Assembly: GCA_964596835.1 (NCBI GenBank)
Contig: CAZQVV010000067.1
Coordinates: 1 to 14,545 of the forward strand
DNA length: 14,545 bases
Origin: JAADGZ01 sp964596835
GTDB lineage: Bacteria > Pseudomonadota > Gammaproteobacteria > UBA6429 > Thiohalophilaceae
Direction of reading: 5' to 3'
A program made the position numbers and the translations under genes. Within the stretch, counting starts at the first letter, position 1; every line of letters begins with the position of its first letter. The notes under the pieces are model-generated. The model was not told the origin of the DNA, searched no databases, and worked only from the letters and a program-made list of their open reading frames with translations. Shown piece by piece: positions 14,511-14,545 of the stretch.

Positions 14511-14545
14511 AGCCTGTCGAAGGAAGCCTGTCGAAGGAAGCCTGT
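14511..14545. repeat. 14-bp tandem array cut by window end
   Basis: AGCCTGTCGAAGGA repeats perfectly at 14511-14524 and 14525-14538, with a third partial copy at 14539-14545. The unit resembles half of a REP-like palindrome (CCTGAGCCTGTCGAAGG and similar) found dispersed in many proteobacterial genomes. Copy number and the far end are outside the window. Confidence 0.8.

Noticed and set aside
1..14545. CRISPR array, tRNA or rRNA genes, or a defence or mobile island.
   Set aside because: No regularly spaced repeats with unique spacers, no cloverleaf that I could find by eye, and no integrase, transposase or toxin-like gene. The window is mostly core metabolism.

Overview
The window looks like a housekeeping stretch of a gammaproteobacterial chromosome. 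The evidence is gene order and protein type: an rnfABCDGE operon beside metG, a divergent mrp (apbC) followed by dcd, and a purM-purN pair divergent from a DUF2066 gene, a CDP-alcohol phosphatidyltransferase gene and hda. All main proteins read as full-length gammaproteobacterial types. I cannot name the genus from the sequence alone.

Layout. Positions 42-5170 (minus strand) hold the six Rnf genes in the order rnfA-B-C-D-G-E, tightly packed with stop/start overlaps or gaps of a few bases. They encode a membrane ferredoxin:NAD+ oxidoreductase that couples electron flow to ion transport. Positions 5171-5345 hold a pair of inverted REP-like hairpins bracketed by short arrays of 7-bp repeats. Positions 5346-7397 (minus) are metG. 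A 367-bp divergent intergenic region follows, then mrp at 7765-8856 (plus), an Fe-S cluster carrier ATPase. Between mrp and dcd, about 600 bp hold a strong hairpin and the decayed remains of one, probably two, response-regulator genes. dcd (9455-10021, plus) converges on purN with a 15-bp overlap. purM-purN (minus) make two steps of purine synthesis. A 248-bp divergent region carries a 15-bp direct repeat and a 10-bp inverted repeat. Then comes a plus-strand cluster: a secreted or periplasmic DUF2066 protein, a CDP-alcohol phosphatidyltransferase and Hda, the DnaA-inactivating clamp partner. The last 200 bp are repeat-rich, with several short dyads and direct repeats, and the window ends inside a tandem array.

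How the genes work together. dcd supplies dUTP for dTTP synthesis, purM/purN supply purines, and hda tunes replication initiation, so 9.4-14.3 kb is rich in nucleotide and replication functions. The phosphatidyltransferase gene overlaps hda by four bases. Rnf and Mrp are both linked to iron-sulfur biology.

I found no convincing new defence system, mobile island, CRISPR array or RNA gene. The points most worth a second look are the internally deleted response-regulator remnant, the compound REP/heptamer element touching the metG stop codon, the repeats in the purM promoter region, and the conserved but uncharacterised DUF2066 gene next to the lipid enzyme and hda.
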